A DNA stretch of 64,000 nucleotides from Fulvia fulva. Its lineage: Eukaryota > Ascomycota > Dothideomycetes > Mycosphaerellales > Mycosphaerellaceae. The translations under genes were made by a program, and so were the position numbers. The notes beneath the pieces were generated by a model. That model saw nothing but the letters and a program-made list of their open reading frames with translations, was not told where the DNA came from and ran no database searches. This document shows, in pieces, positions 36,397 to 47,052 of the stretch. The stretch is taken from contig NC_063019.1 of assembly GCF_020509005.1 (NCBI RefSeq), positions 3,038,001-3,102,000 on the forward strand, read 5' to 3'. The first letter of the stretch is position 1. Every line of letters begins with the position of its first letter.

Positions 36397-37251
36397 GGGA
36401 TTTTTGCTTGGGGGGCGTTCTGGCGAATAGATTGATATCAGCTGCGGCAATATACATCACATTCTTGATCCAGCATCTCGATAACTTTCCAATACCTTCA
36501 ATGCCTACATCGATCAGTCAAGGTACGGCGTAGGATACTTCCAGTGTAAGGTGCATACTGTGGCCTCTAGCATTGCTCTACAAGCACCAAGGACTCTATA
36601 TACGCGCTTGACTGGGTCGTTTCACTACAGGTTCTTCAATTTCGACGTCGTAGTTCTCGTTTACACAGTAGGAGCGTTGATGCTTCTAACCCACCAGCGA
36701 CTTGGTCTTGCTATCGTACTCAAAGTGATGTTTTCTTGGCAAATGGAACAAAGTTGTGCCGTGCCCGAGATTAACCTCGATCATCACTTCCTTTCCTTCC
36801 CTCTTCTCTCGACATCAACCTCATGATCCGACAATGTCGTGTGGGTCCACTTTCACGCTCCCGGCAACAGCATCGGATCTTTGCCATGCTTCAGCCGCCG
36901 TGTGACAATGACAACGTAGACCGATGGACATCGCGGCAACCGCCTCGTGGTTACCGGGCACTCGGTAACCACGTGAAAATGTCGCCGAGAAGGAACAGGT
37001 AACACACCGAGCAGGATGGTATACCGCGATCAGGTTCACGAGCGGGAGGATCATGTTGCCGGCCATGGCAGCCCCCAGTGCCGACTCTTGTAGAGTACAT
37101 CTGTGATACTAAGCCTTCAAAGCATTATGCTCCTCCCCAGTCTTGGATACAGCCACCAGAGCACACAGACAATCTCCCACCGCAGCCTGCATCATCAAAC
37201 AGTCAACAAAAGGTCCTCTCTGCGCCAAACAAGATCTCAAGGCTCGTCATC
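36397..37251. promoter_or_regulatory. Region between MT/FMO and O-methyltransferase genes
   Basis: 855 bp holding the 3' end of the fusion gene and the promoter of the O-methyltransferase gene. The 28-bp inverted repeat at 36946-36973 is the clearest structure. No additional gene is supported. Confidence 0.5.
36946..36973. repeat. 11-bp perfect inverted repeat CGTGGTTACCG / CGGTAACCACG
   Basis: The left arm is at 36946-36956 and the right arm at 36963-36973, with a 6-bp spacer. It brings two CGG triplets into a CCG-N6-CGG arrangement, as expected for dimeric Zn2Cys6 binding. It lies about 280 bp upstream of the O-methyltransferase start. A related CGGTAA-N4-TTACCG element is at 43046-43061. 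Confidence 0.65.
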
Positions 37252-38771
37252 ATGGTTGCGGGACGCGTTGAAGCCGATGAGTTCTTTGAGCTTCTCGGCA
37301 CTCTCAACACTTCGGCGCTCGAATGGCGCAACTTCATCGCCAAGAACCAAGGCCAACGCACTGTCTCGCTGAAGCAACCAGCACCTACAGTACCGCTTAC
37401 TCCAGAGAACGCTCCCTTCCACGAATCCAAGAGCACGCTTCTTGAGGCTGCCAACCAGCTGATCCGGCTGGTCCGTGGACCTCGCGAAGCTCTCCTTGCT
37501 CTATCGTTCGAGCACTGCGCAACCACCTCTTTGCAAGTGGCGCTCAAGTACAAGTTCGCTGCTCACATTCCTCTCCACGGCACCACGACATATGCGAAGA
37601 TCGCCCAAGATGTCGGTCAGGGCGTGAGCACGGCTCTCGTTGAGCGCATCGTTCAACACTGTGCCTCATTCGGACTCTTCGACGCCATCCCGGGAGGCTA
37701 TGTTGGCCACAACGATGTTTCGGCCCTTCTTGTCACAGACCCTGACATCGAGGCCTGGATGTACCTGAACGCTACCATCGCATTCCCAGCTGGTGCCAAC
37801 GTGCCTAAAGCAATTGAACAATATGGGTACAGCATGGAGGCAAACGAGTCCGCTTACGGCATCTCAATCGGTCGCAAGATCTCACAGTTCTCTCACTTCC
37901 GTGAGCCTGACAACCTTAAGAACCACGAAATGTTTGCTCGTGCCATGCGTGGTATTGCAAAGGGTGGTGCCTACGATATCGGTCACGTCATTGACGGCGG
38001 CTACCCTTGGCACTTGCTGCAAGAAGGCAATGGCCACTTGGTTGTCGATGTCGGCGGTGGTCCAGGCCATGTCATCATGGGTCTCGCGAAGAAGTACCCT
38101 GAGCTTCGATTTGAGGTTCAGGATTTACCAGAGACCGTCGAGGTCGGTGCTCAGGCATGCGAGGAGTCACTGCGACCGCGTATTGCCTTCCGTGCTCACG
38201 ACTTCATGACACCACAGCCAAAGCACAAGGTCGACCAGGAAGGCATTGTCTACTTCTGCCGCTTCATTCTCCACGACTGGAGCGACAAGTACGCCCGCGA
38301 GATCGTCCAACAGTTGGCGTACGGACTTCGCGAGAACGACCGAATCATCCTGAACGACGTCGTCGTCCCTGAGCCAGGTCAGGAGCTACGAGAGATTGAG
38401 AGGAGAATGCAGTATGTTCCTTCCCCAGATGTGTCTTGAACTCTACAGTTTTGCTAACACTTTTACTTCACAGCGATCGCGATCTCCTCATGCTGATGAA
38501 CCTCAACGGCCGTGAACGAACAATCAGTGCATTCCAGGAGATCTGCCAATCTGTCACGCCCAAGTTGACAGTAGCGAACGTCTGCCGTCCTAAGCAGGGC
38601 GAGCTGTCCCTCATCGAGATCACCTTGGACGGCGCTCAGGCAACAGTCAATGGACGTGGTGCCACTCACGTGAATGGAAATGGTGTTGCACATGTCAATG
38701 GAAACGGTGTCAATGGTCACACCAATGGCTACACCAATGGCCACACAAATGGGGTTAACGGGGTTCACTGA
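37252..38771 (+). CDS. CTB2: SAM-dependent O-methyltransferase (CTB2-like) with Asn-Gly repeat tail
   Basis: Exons 37252-38411 and 38474-38771 join in phase across a 62-bp intron with a gctaac branch site, giving 485 aa. The start at 37252 was chosen because the in-frame upstream extension is unlike the family. Plant-type O-methyltransferase features are seen: a winged-helix dimerisation region (ALKYKFAAHIPLHGTTTYAK), the SAM motif LVVDVGGGPGHVIMGLAKKY, EVQDLPETVE, and the catalytic region YFCRFILHDWSDKYARE. RRMHDRDLLMLMNLNGRERT spans the splice junction. After the last conserved strand the protein carries about 40 residues of Asn/Gly repeats (HVNGNG, HTNGYTNG), an unusual low-complexity tail. 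CTB2-type enzymes methylate a phenol of the perylenequinone precursor in the cytosol. The gene is intact. Confidence 0.92.
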
Positions 38772-39338
38772 ATCGGGCAAGCATGGTTCATGCGGCGTTA
38801 CAGGTGCAGCAGGCGTAGCAGGTTAGCATAGCAATATCTCACCGGTTCTCGTTGGCATCTCACCGCAATACTTCTCCTGTCGGACAGATTGAAAGAGCCA
38901 ATTGAGCATGATTGTTCTCTGGCAACTTTGCCCGTGAAATGTGAGCACCGTGTCGACGAACATGATGATCTACGTATCTCCCGCTTACCTGCATCTTAAG
39001 CACTACACATTGAGAGACATGGGACATCGCAAGGCACTGTACGCCTCAGACATGTACTTTGGATGCTCCCTTTTCGCTCAGTCACGTGCGCGGCACGAAT
39101 GTGGAACGACCTTCAAGTCAGCTTGCGAGCACCTCGATCGTCCTCAGATACACAACCACATACACCTGATACCTCTGCCAAACGCACAAACTTTTACGAC
39201 TAACAAATATCGAGCCCCATAGCTGAACAATTGTCTAGACAACGCGTCCTACGACTGCCATGTACCCAGACTCCGCCTCGAAGACTCTACCGACCAACGC
39301 CTGTACGCCTACTACAAACACAGTCCATCGCACCTCAA
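38772..39338. other. Intergenic region (convergent gene ends)
   Basis: 567 bp between the 3' ends of the O-methyltransferase and exporter genes. No gene was supported. Confidence 0.5.
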
Positions 39339-41144
39339 CTACATGACCGTTGGTGGCACCCACTTACTCCGCGCACGAATCCTCTCGCTGAAGTAGTAGA
39401 AGAGCACAGGTACTGCAATCAGGCTTGCAGCGAGCAATGCAAGCATGGCAGTCCCTTGCCGTACACCGACCGATGCGTACAATTGTGACTTACGGTTAGC
39501 TTTCATACGTATCAGGCTGCCGGGAAGTACCTACGCGAAATAAGGCAAGACTGCTGCGAAGATCGAGCGCAGGAATGTGTTCGCTGCGCTCGCCGAGTTT
39601 GTGAACATGCCATAGCAATCGGCAATGTAGTTCATGCCTTGCATGTTGATCATATGCAGGCCTATTCCGGTTGGAACTCCTGCGATGATCTGGATCCATG
39701 GGTTCTTGAGAGAGCTTGCCCAGGCGAACATGAGCATACCACCTGGAAGCAGAATCGCGCCGAGCGTCATCAGTATCATCCGGCATTCTTGAGGTCGACC
39801 TGCGGCGAGGCTTGGCGAGAGTCGACTGTTTACTGTCAGTGAGCAGATTGCCCCAGCTAGGATGATGCCGATCATTAAGGCCAGAAGCGGCAGCGAGGCA
39901 GAGGTTGCATCCCAGCCGCGTTCGCCGGTGAAAGAGGCAGGGTACGCCAGGAAGAAATTGTACAGCAAGCCTGAGATGCCGTCAGCTTTGTTGTCAAGTA
40001 TACAGCCGACAGGGAAGACTTACCAAAGGACAGCGAGATGTAAAGGGTCATCAATGCCAGAATGGGCTCGAGCACCAGCATGCGAGCAGGCCGGAGCATG
40101 TAACGCTCCGCGAAGTCTCTAAGATCGATGTTGTGCTCTTCAGCTTTGGCACGAATCGCCCAGTTCTGAGTTGAGATTCGAAGTCTTCGAGCGCGTTGTG
40201 CTAGGATCAGTGGTGGATATGTCTCCGACATCACTGGAATGGTGACTGCAGCCACAGCGAACGCCGCAATCGCGGTGACCTGAGGGATTCTGCTTCGAAG
40301 TCAGCCTCACATCCGTGTAGTTGGTCCATGCCTGTTGAATCTTACCCTCTCCAGCCCGCTGAAGAGTTCACAAGTGTGTTGGCGATCTGGACACAAGTCC
40401 GCAACACATCATCATGTCTTCTGGCTAGCACTCACCAGAGGTCCAAGGCAAGGTCCGACTGCTAGAAAAGATCCAATACAAGGCATAGCGAATCCTCGCT
40501 GCTTGGGTGTCCAGATGTCTGCAAGCACGCCCATCAAGATTGACGAAGGTGCGGCACCAAAGAATCCTTGAGCATATCGTAGTGCATACAAGGTTGTCAC
40601 ACTTTGTGCGTTCAGCACTGGCAACTGGAGGACTGCGAAGATGAGATACCCCACAAGTATTGGGCGCCTGCGTCCGCATGCTTCGCTAAGTGGCCTGAGG
40701 AACATTCAGTCTTCCATACGCCATGAAGTTGGACGAAACTTACCCAAACACAGTAGGCCCAGTTGCAAACCCCAACATGAATGTCGAACTGCACCCGAAT
40801 ACCATCGACGACAAAGGCACTCCAAACTCCCGAGCCATCACCGGCGATGCTGCTCCAAAGACCGACGATGCGAAGGTCGTGATGAGTGCATAGAGGGCCA
40901 GAGAAAGAGAAATGAGCACTTTGCGTGTCATCGACCAGTTCAGAGGATTTCCTGCGTCGCGAGGACCATACCAATCTACCAGAAACGCATCGCTTTTCAC
41001 GACTGCTAGGACTTGCTCCTCCAGGTCAGTACGACCGACGCTCGATTCGCTGGTCATTGAACTTGTTGTCGATTCGACTTGCACGCTTGGCTCCAGGCTT
41101 TTCTTCGAAACCCAAGGATACGGTGTTAGTGTTCGATTGAGCAT
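39339..41144 (-). CDS. CTB4: MFS exporter, DHA1 type (CTB4-like), last intron mis-phased
   Basis: Exons 40744-41144, 40436-40694, 40346-40386, 40024-40289 and 39531-39970 join in phase (introns 49-56 bp), and the 41-bp exon is needed to complete the GPL...GWR segment. The order is an N-terminal polar tail, [14 protein letters not shown], 12 predicted helices and the motif [14 protein letters not shown] typical of fungal drug:H+ antiporters. The fifth exon ends LPYFA then TAG (39531-39533). A clear final exon follows at 39339-39488 ([15 protein letters not shown], the twelfth helix and usual tail), preceded by a gctaac branch site and AG. The obvious donor (GTAGGT) gives a 46-bp intron that shifts the frame by one. 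So either one base is missing or the protein truly ends at 468 aa without helix 12. By position it exports the pathway product, as CTB4 does. Confidence 0.82.
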
Positions 41145-41903
41145 GATGGCAAAATGGCGGACGCTGCTAAAACTCTGGGAAACATGCCAGCGACCAATTT
41201 CCAGGCTATGATCAAAAGCGCAGCCACGTACCAAGAAAGCTGGTCCTCGAGGGAGTGAGGTAATCGCCGTGTGCCCAGCATCATGGCATACGTTATCTGC
41301 TGCGCGCCAACTATCACCGGGATCTGTAAGGCTGGAAAGCCGATCGCCGGTCTCACTTTTCCACGTGAAAGGATTCACACGGTATTCTAAGAAAAGCTTA
41401 CTCCACGAAGATCGAAATCCAACACCCGAACGAGCACATATGACGAGGATCTGTCCATTGCAGTTGACGATTGGCGGCTACACTTCTGCCACGGCAACGC
41501 ATGCTGGAAATTGGTTCAGACTCGCGTTCATCTGCCAGGATTCATCATTCTGGAGTCTCGTCATGTTGAAGCTGCCGATAACCGCCATACACCGAGAAAA
41601 TGCATACCACTGTCACAAGGCTTCATTAAGTGGTCTCGTGAAACATTGGAAGGTCTACTGCTTTATGTGTCAACATCTTGAGACTGCGAATCGCATTTCT
41701 GGCCTCTTACTCTCAATGTCTTCGTCCATCTCACTTTGACACACACTGTCACTATGGACGGTTGATCAGTCCCCAAATTTGATGCCGTGCTCGGCACACA
41801 GTGAGAGAGAATTTCCATGACGCCGTACTACATACACAAGGACAGCTACAAACATGCTGAGCACACAAGACGGCCGGAAAAACTCGCAGCCCGTATATTG
41901 GGC
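41145..41903. other. Intergenic region between exporter and oxygenase genes
   Basis: About 760 bp, upstream of the exporter gene and downstream of the oxygenase gene (both minus). No gene or clear operator was seen. Confidence 0.5.
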
Positions 41904-42863
41904 CTAGTCTGCGGACTCATCCTCCCAGAAGCAGAAGCACCTTGTCTCCACGCTGCGTCTCGGTGGGCCAAAGTCGTGCGGAGTAGGGAAAGCGGAATGC
42001 GCCAGACGTCTCGCAACGCCTGTCTTCTTAGAGTCGAACATCTTCATGATCAAGCACTCCTCCGGCTGCATCTTCGAGAAGTAATGCCATTTGTGCTGAC
42101 CAGGATAGTCAGGTGGAGCGACCTGCCACATCTTGTTCTCTGGAGGTGTCGCCGGCCACTTCACAGGAACGAGGTGAATAGTGTCGTGAAGCTGTTCTTC
42201 AGTGACGGAGCGAGCATCACACAGACCCAGTGGCTCGTTGTTCACTTGCTCAAGCGGACGCCAGATGTTTCAGATGGCCCAGCGGGTCTTCTCCATCTTC
42301 TTGGCCTCCTCGGCGCCCATGTCGAGATAGAGCCTCTTCCGGGCTCCGGAGTATGACTGGTCGATGTGCACGAAACGTGCAGAAGCGTTGCCGGGTGTCA
42401 TCTCCATGTCTGGCTTGTCTTGGTCTTCGCCATTGATTCTGGTCTCATCATAGCCACGTCGACGGGTCAAAGTGCTGATGACGTAGACTCGCGAGCATTC
42501 AGTGCTATAGGGATGTTAGGCGATCGTCAAAATTGGTAGATCAAAAGTGGGCACGTACACTTTCTTCAGCAGCGCCTCGCAGTCATTGTCATACTTGGTT
42601 CCCCTCAGTGGTGCAGCCCCGTTATGGAGTTCCAATCCCGGGCCTGGAGCGTATTCTAGCTGGAAGCCGTGCTCATCGAGCTTGAACTGGTCTTCGTAGC
42701 CACGCTCGTCGGTAATCGTTACTGGGATCTTGTGGTACTTGCGGCGGAGCTGGCCGTAGACACCTCCCCAAATGACTTCAGTCCCGCCCAGAGTAGGGTC
42801 AAGGCGGTAGTTGAGGTCCGCCTCAACGGTGGGCTTCTGGTTCTCGTCGATTCTGGAAGGCAT
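41904..42863 (-). CDS. CmcJ/AsaB-type Fe(II)-dependent oxygenase, interrupted by in-frame TGA
   Basis: Exon 1 (42559-42863) and exon 2 (41904-42504) join in phase across a 54-bp intron to a 301-codon frame, the normal length of this oxygenase/desaturase family. Visible motifs are GGTEVIWGGVYGQLRRKYHK, SARFVHIDQSYSGARKRLY (carrying the His and Asp iron ligands as HIDQS), then TRWAI-stop-NIWRPLEQVNNEPLGL, CDARSV, WHYFSKMQPEECLIMKMFDS and AHSAFPTPHD. The single TGA (42270-42272) falls between WAI and NIWRPL, inside a conserved motif, with perfect homology in the same frame on both sides. It is therefore a nonsense substitution or a base-call error, not an intron. Position next to the CTB4-like exporter suggests the CTB9 role (oxidation in forming the final bridge or quinone), but I am not certain that CTB9 belongs to this exact family. 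Confidence 0.78.
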
Positions 42864-43417
42864 CTTGACTCTGTAAAAAATGGCTGGGAGGACGAAGTTG
42901 AGAGCTTGGCTTCAGGACTTTGAAAGAGAGGAGACCGCCCAGGAAATTCAGCTTGTTTTCAAGGATCTGGATGCCGCCGTTCATGGGAACCATATACTGG
43001 CAAGCGAAGGCACGCCGGTGCAATTGGGCTCGACTCCCCGGACATCGGTAACCATTTACCGCACGCCCTATGACGATGATGGAGGCCTCATACTGCTCCC
43101 ACCACTTATCCTGAAGACGTCATACGTGCTCAAAGGTCTGTCAACCAGGTATGGATTCGCCATCTGCTTCATGTGGCCGGTGGAGCTTTCTTGTGCAAGG
43201 CTTGGCATCGCACGTGATATCTCAGTCCGCGATCTGATCATAAGGCTGGCGTAGCTTGAAGCTCAAACGAGAGAACGGGCAGACGTGCCTTGTCAAAGGA
43301 TCCTATGATACATGCGTGTCTATCATCCAACTACGAAGCATGCCCAGAGTGTTCCATGAACACCGTACGCCATGACGCCGTTCTGTTTCATCAGTCATTA
43401 ATGCACTGCCTTGCTTA
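42864..43417. promoter_or_regulatory. Region between oxygenase and laccase genes
   Basis: 554 bp with the oxygenase promoter and the laccase 3' end. A plus-strand frame at 42880-43254 is open but has no motif and overlaps the promoter, so it is not called. The CGGTAA/TTACCG repeat is listed separately. Confidence 0.45.
43046..43061. repeat. Inverted repeat CGGTAA-CCAT-TTACCG
   Basis: A perfect 6-bp inverted repeat with a 4-bp spacer, 183 bp upstream of the oxygenase start. It has the same CGGTAA half-site as the repeat at 36946-36973 but the opposite polarity. It is a possible zinc-cluster regulator site; evidence is limited to this recurrence. Confidence 0.4.
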
Positions 43418-45331
43418 TCACACCCAGCCGACAGCCGTCTGCTTGAAGCCATTCCACTCTTGATACTCCATCGGCACTTCTGGAAAGTTGTCTACTCCGT
43501 CAAGGATGATCATTCCCATCCCACCACTCAAGTGGGTCTGGACATGACAATGGAATAGCCACGCTCCAGGTGCGCTGACTTCGTATCTTACCATGGTCCA
43601 TGTGGCGTTGACATCGCCTCCCTGGATCTCAATCGTATTGAAAGTGTCGAGGTAAGGTGGATTCTCCAGATTGAAGGTGCCTTCAGGCAGGACCGTCATT
43701 GCCTCGTCCACCGACTTCCAAGGGAAATCTCCCCCTCCTGAGCCGATCAAGAAAATTCGATTGCCGTGTTTGTGCATCGGATGTGCTTGTGCGAAGGGAC
43801 CCAACGTAACCAGGACGACATCGACCCACTGCTCCGAGCTTGTTCTCAATAGCAATTCGCTCTCTGGGATGTCTGATGGAGCAGAGAGTAGGAGTGGGTC
43901 GTTCGGATTCTTGACATCATCAAGAGACTCATGATATCGTTCCTTGCCGGTCAAAGTCCACTCATACGCTCCGTGCGGCCGGCCCAGCTTCTTCAATGTC
44001 AGCCTGAACAAAGCATCCGCATGACGAGCAGGCTTCACATCAGGAAATGGCCGACTATGCTCAGGTATCCATGAAGTTATGTTCTGATTCAACGGTCTAC
44101 CGGCAAAGTCCATTTTAGGTATCGCATCGACGGCTTTCTTGCTTGTGCCATCGTACGCCAGCTCTGCAAACGCTCCGAGCACCTGGTTCAGGTAGTCGTT
44201 GGCGATGCGGATGTTGTAATTTGCGGGCTTCTGGTCCAGTTTAATCATCACAGAGATGCGGCTGCCTGTGTTGACCAGAATACGATCAACTGTCTGTGGG
44301 TGCACATAATGCCCATCCACAGCAAAAATGTGTAGATCGTGGCTATCGATCGAAACCTGCAGAGGATATAGACTGCCCGGATTGATGAACGTTATGGCCG
44401 CATACCCGACGCTTGTGTCGACATCAAGGCTGAAGTTCCCTTTTGGATTGATGCCGGGAATGCACTTCTTGTAGGCCCTGTCCGGCAGATTTTCGAGATG
44501 CAGGTCGAAATCTCCTTGGAACACCGGGAAAGGTGGGATACAGCCTTTGTTGGTCAAGTGCTTCTCGCCCAAGTCGTGCAACATGCTAAGCACGACTGGG
44601 TGGGTCATGCTGTCAAGCTCTTCTATCGACAAGCAGTATTCGGAGCCGATTCCATTCACGGTAATGGCGTCCATGCAGGCCAAGTCCACATTTGCGGCAG
44701 CTTCCACAGCCGTGAACTCGGAAGACGTGAATCTCGTCCAATCTGAGATCAGCAGGGTCTGCATGTGCTTCTCCGCCTTAAGCATGCTCTTGCGCTCGTG
44801 CGTATCGTTGCTGATCAACGCGAAAGGACGCTTGGCTTGCGGCGCATTCTCGATCACGATGGAACCATACATCCCATCCATCATCTGAGCGCGAACATGT
44901 GTATGATAGAAATAGGTTCCTCCTTCTTCGGCGGTCCATCGATACACAAAGGAGGCGCCTGGCTTTATCATTCCCTGTGTAAGTCCCGGTACTCCGTCAG
45001 ACCAAGGAGTGGATGCTTGCTATCAACCAAAGATAGTCAGCCACTGCTCAACGCCTGATGGTTCTCCATCTCTCACCGCAATTCCGTGAAAATGCACCGC
45101 AGTATCTTCCCGCATATAGTTGCGAACCGTGATTTCGGCTTCGTCGCCTTGCGTGAGCCTAAGAGTGGGTCCGACGAAAGTTCCGTTAATGAGTATGACT
45201 CGGCGGCTTCCCGCGCCCACCGGGTCCGCTTCGCCATGGCTCAGATGTAGCTCGAATGGTACAACAGCAGCCTGCGCCCAGCGGAAGAGACTTGCAAACG
45301 CCAAGAAGCGGGTCAGAAGCCTTGCTGGCAT
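43418..45331 (-). CDS. CTB12: Secreted multicopper oxidase / laccase (CTB12-like)
   Basis: Exon 1 (45077-45331) and exon 2 (43418-45019) join across a 57-bp intron starting at GTGAGA. Splicing creates HFHGIAQASTPWSDGVPGLT, the standard first copper region, giving 618 aa. A signal peptide is present (MPARLLTRFLAFASLFRWAQA). The four copper-ligand regions are intact: HFHG, FYHTHVRAQMMDGMYGS, HPMHKHGNRIF and WLFHCHVQTHLSGGMGM (His-Cys-His). Fungal laccases oxidise phenols with O2 outside the cell or in the secretory pathway. In cercosporin and elsinochrome pathways a laccase, helped by a fasciclin protein and a berberine-like enzyme, couples the two naphthol halves to form the perylenequinone core. 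It is divergent from the fasciclin gene with a 230-bp shared promoter, matching that partnership. Confidence 0.93.
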
Positions 45332-45561
45332 AACGAATGAAGCAGAATTTCTCTCAAAGGTTGTGTCCGGGTATTTTGGGGTTTGTCATGAACTGTCGAA
45401 AGGATGGGGCTGGGGCCATTCGGGGTCCATGTGAATCCTTCTTGGCGATCAGATTTGGCGCTAGCGGTGAATGAAAGCCGCGCTTGCAAAGCCATTGGAG
45501 ACGACGTCTATTCGATACAGCTGTGTTTCTAATTCTTCTGCGAAGGAATCAGTGCAACAAA
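45332..45561. promoter_or_regulatory. Divergent promoter, laccase / fasciclin
   Basis: Only 230 bp separate the two opposite start codons, implying a shared bidirectional promoter. No TCG-N5-CGR or TTACCGG site was seen. Confidence 0.5.
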
Positions 45562-46754
45562 ATGGTTTCCAACGCAATCTGGGTCGCGCTGGCTTCCATG
45601 CCGATTCTCGCCGCATCTCAGGCACTCAGCAAGGTCCTTGCCACTGAATCAGCTTTCTCGTCATTTCACGACGTTCTCCAACATCATGATCTCTTGAAAG
45701 ATCTGGACTCCGAGAGGAACATCACATGTTTCATACCGAACAATGATGCAATTCAATACCTTTCAGATTTCGGCATCAACCTGACTACTGCGGACCCTGC
45801 AATAGCAAAAGCACTTTTGGCATATGGGCTCATTGACGGAATCCACGCTTCGGAGAGGCTCACTGCATTCGGAAAAACGCGTCGGTTCCGCTCGCATCTA
45901 ATGCCGCCGCTTTTCACCAGTATCACAGAGGGACAAAGCGTCAACATCCGCGTACAGCAAAAGGAAGATGGGGTCATCATTGCTCTCGAGACCGGGTTAC
46001 AGATCCTGACGGAGGTGGTCCAGAGGGACATCTCCTTTGATCATGGTGTACTTCACGGCACAAAGACCAATATGGTTTTGCCAGAGAACATATCAGACAC
46101 TACGAGACAAAACCACATGACGGGATACTTCGAACTCATGAAGAAGTCTGGTACCGAAGCACAACTCAATAACATCGTTGGTACGACTTATTTCGTGCCC
46201 AGCAACAAGGCTATCGCTAAGTACAAGCCATTGCTCAACATGCTCACGCCAGAGCAACTGGCGACGGTAGTGTTGCAGCATGTCACTACTGACCAAGTCC
46301 TGTACGAGGACATGGTGAACCACAGTGGCTTATTGCTGAAGAGCCTATTCAATAGCACCATACAGATTGATCGCGACAGTCGGGGCGAGCTTCGAGTTAA
46401 CGGTCATGGGGTTCGAGCAGAGGACATGCTACTTACCAATGGAGTTGCGTACCTCATTGATGACATGATCCTTCTGACTTCAGGTGAGCTGCAATCCAGC
46501 ATGATATCTGCCCTCAACACAAGCTGACCAGAATGACAGACGTGAACAATATGCCAACGCTCGACAGTGTACTGCTGTATGACAGCATCTACCGGCGTTC
46601 GTTGACATGGGTCAAAGACAACATCATGAAGGTGGTCACGGCTGTTGCATTCAGCATACTGCTCGTGACCTATATGGTAAACAAGATGCAGCAACGGCGT
46701 TCAACTCGGTACCAGAGAGTCGGGTGGCTTGGAGAATGGCAAGAGAAGAAGTAG
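45562..46754 (+). CDS. CTB11: Fasciclin (FAS1) domain protein with C-terminal membrane anchor (CTB11-like)
   Basis: Exons 45562-46483 and 46540-46754 join in phase across a 56-bp intron (gctgacc branch, CAG at 46537-46539), giving 378 aa. The signal peptide is MVSNAIWVALASMPILAASQA. There are two FAS1 repeats: the first around LDSERNITCFIPNNDAIQYL and ETGLQILTEVVQRDISFDHG, the second around FELMKKSGTEAQLNNIVGTT, YFVPSNKAIAKY and GVAYLIDDMILL. The second exon adds a hydrophobic helix at about 339-354 (VVTAVAFSILLVTYMV) and a basic C-terminal tail, so the protein is probably a type I membrane protein facing the lumen or outside. In perylenequinone pathways such proteins assist laccase-mediated coupling. 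Ignoring the intron would give a soluble, unanchored protein. Confidence 0.9.
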
Positions 46755-47052
46755 GAAAGGCCTTGAGGAACATCAGCGAAGTAATCTTCGCAAAGTTCAA
46801 AATCTGTAGTAGATAGCCAGCGAGCTGTTAGATAGCACGAACGACATGACACCGTCAACTTTATCACTTATTTGGCGTCACGCATGGGCTCATCACGGTA
46901 TTCGTAGCATTCAAAGACTCGAAGTACTCAAAGAACATATCTCATTCTCCTCAACACCGAGCCACACCAAAGTCAACCCACATCACCTCATCCACCTCCC
47001 CAACCCCCAACCCTACAACTCATAAACCCCATCCCTCCCCTCCTTCCCCTCC

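Noticed and set aside
42880..43254. Plus-strand frame of 124 aa upstream of the oxygenase gene
   Set aside because: Starts 17 bp from the oxygenase start on the other strand, no recognisable domain; more likely promoter DNA.
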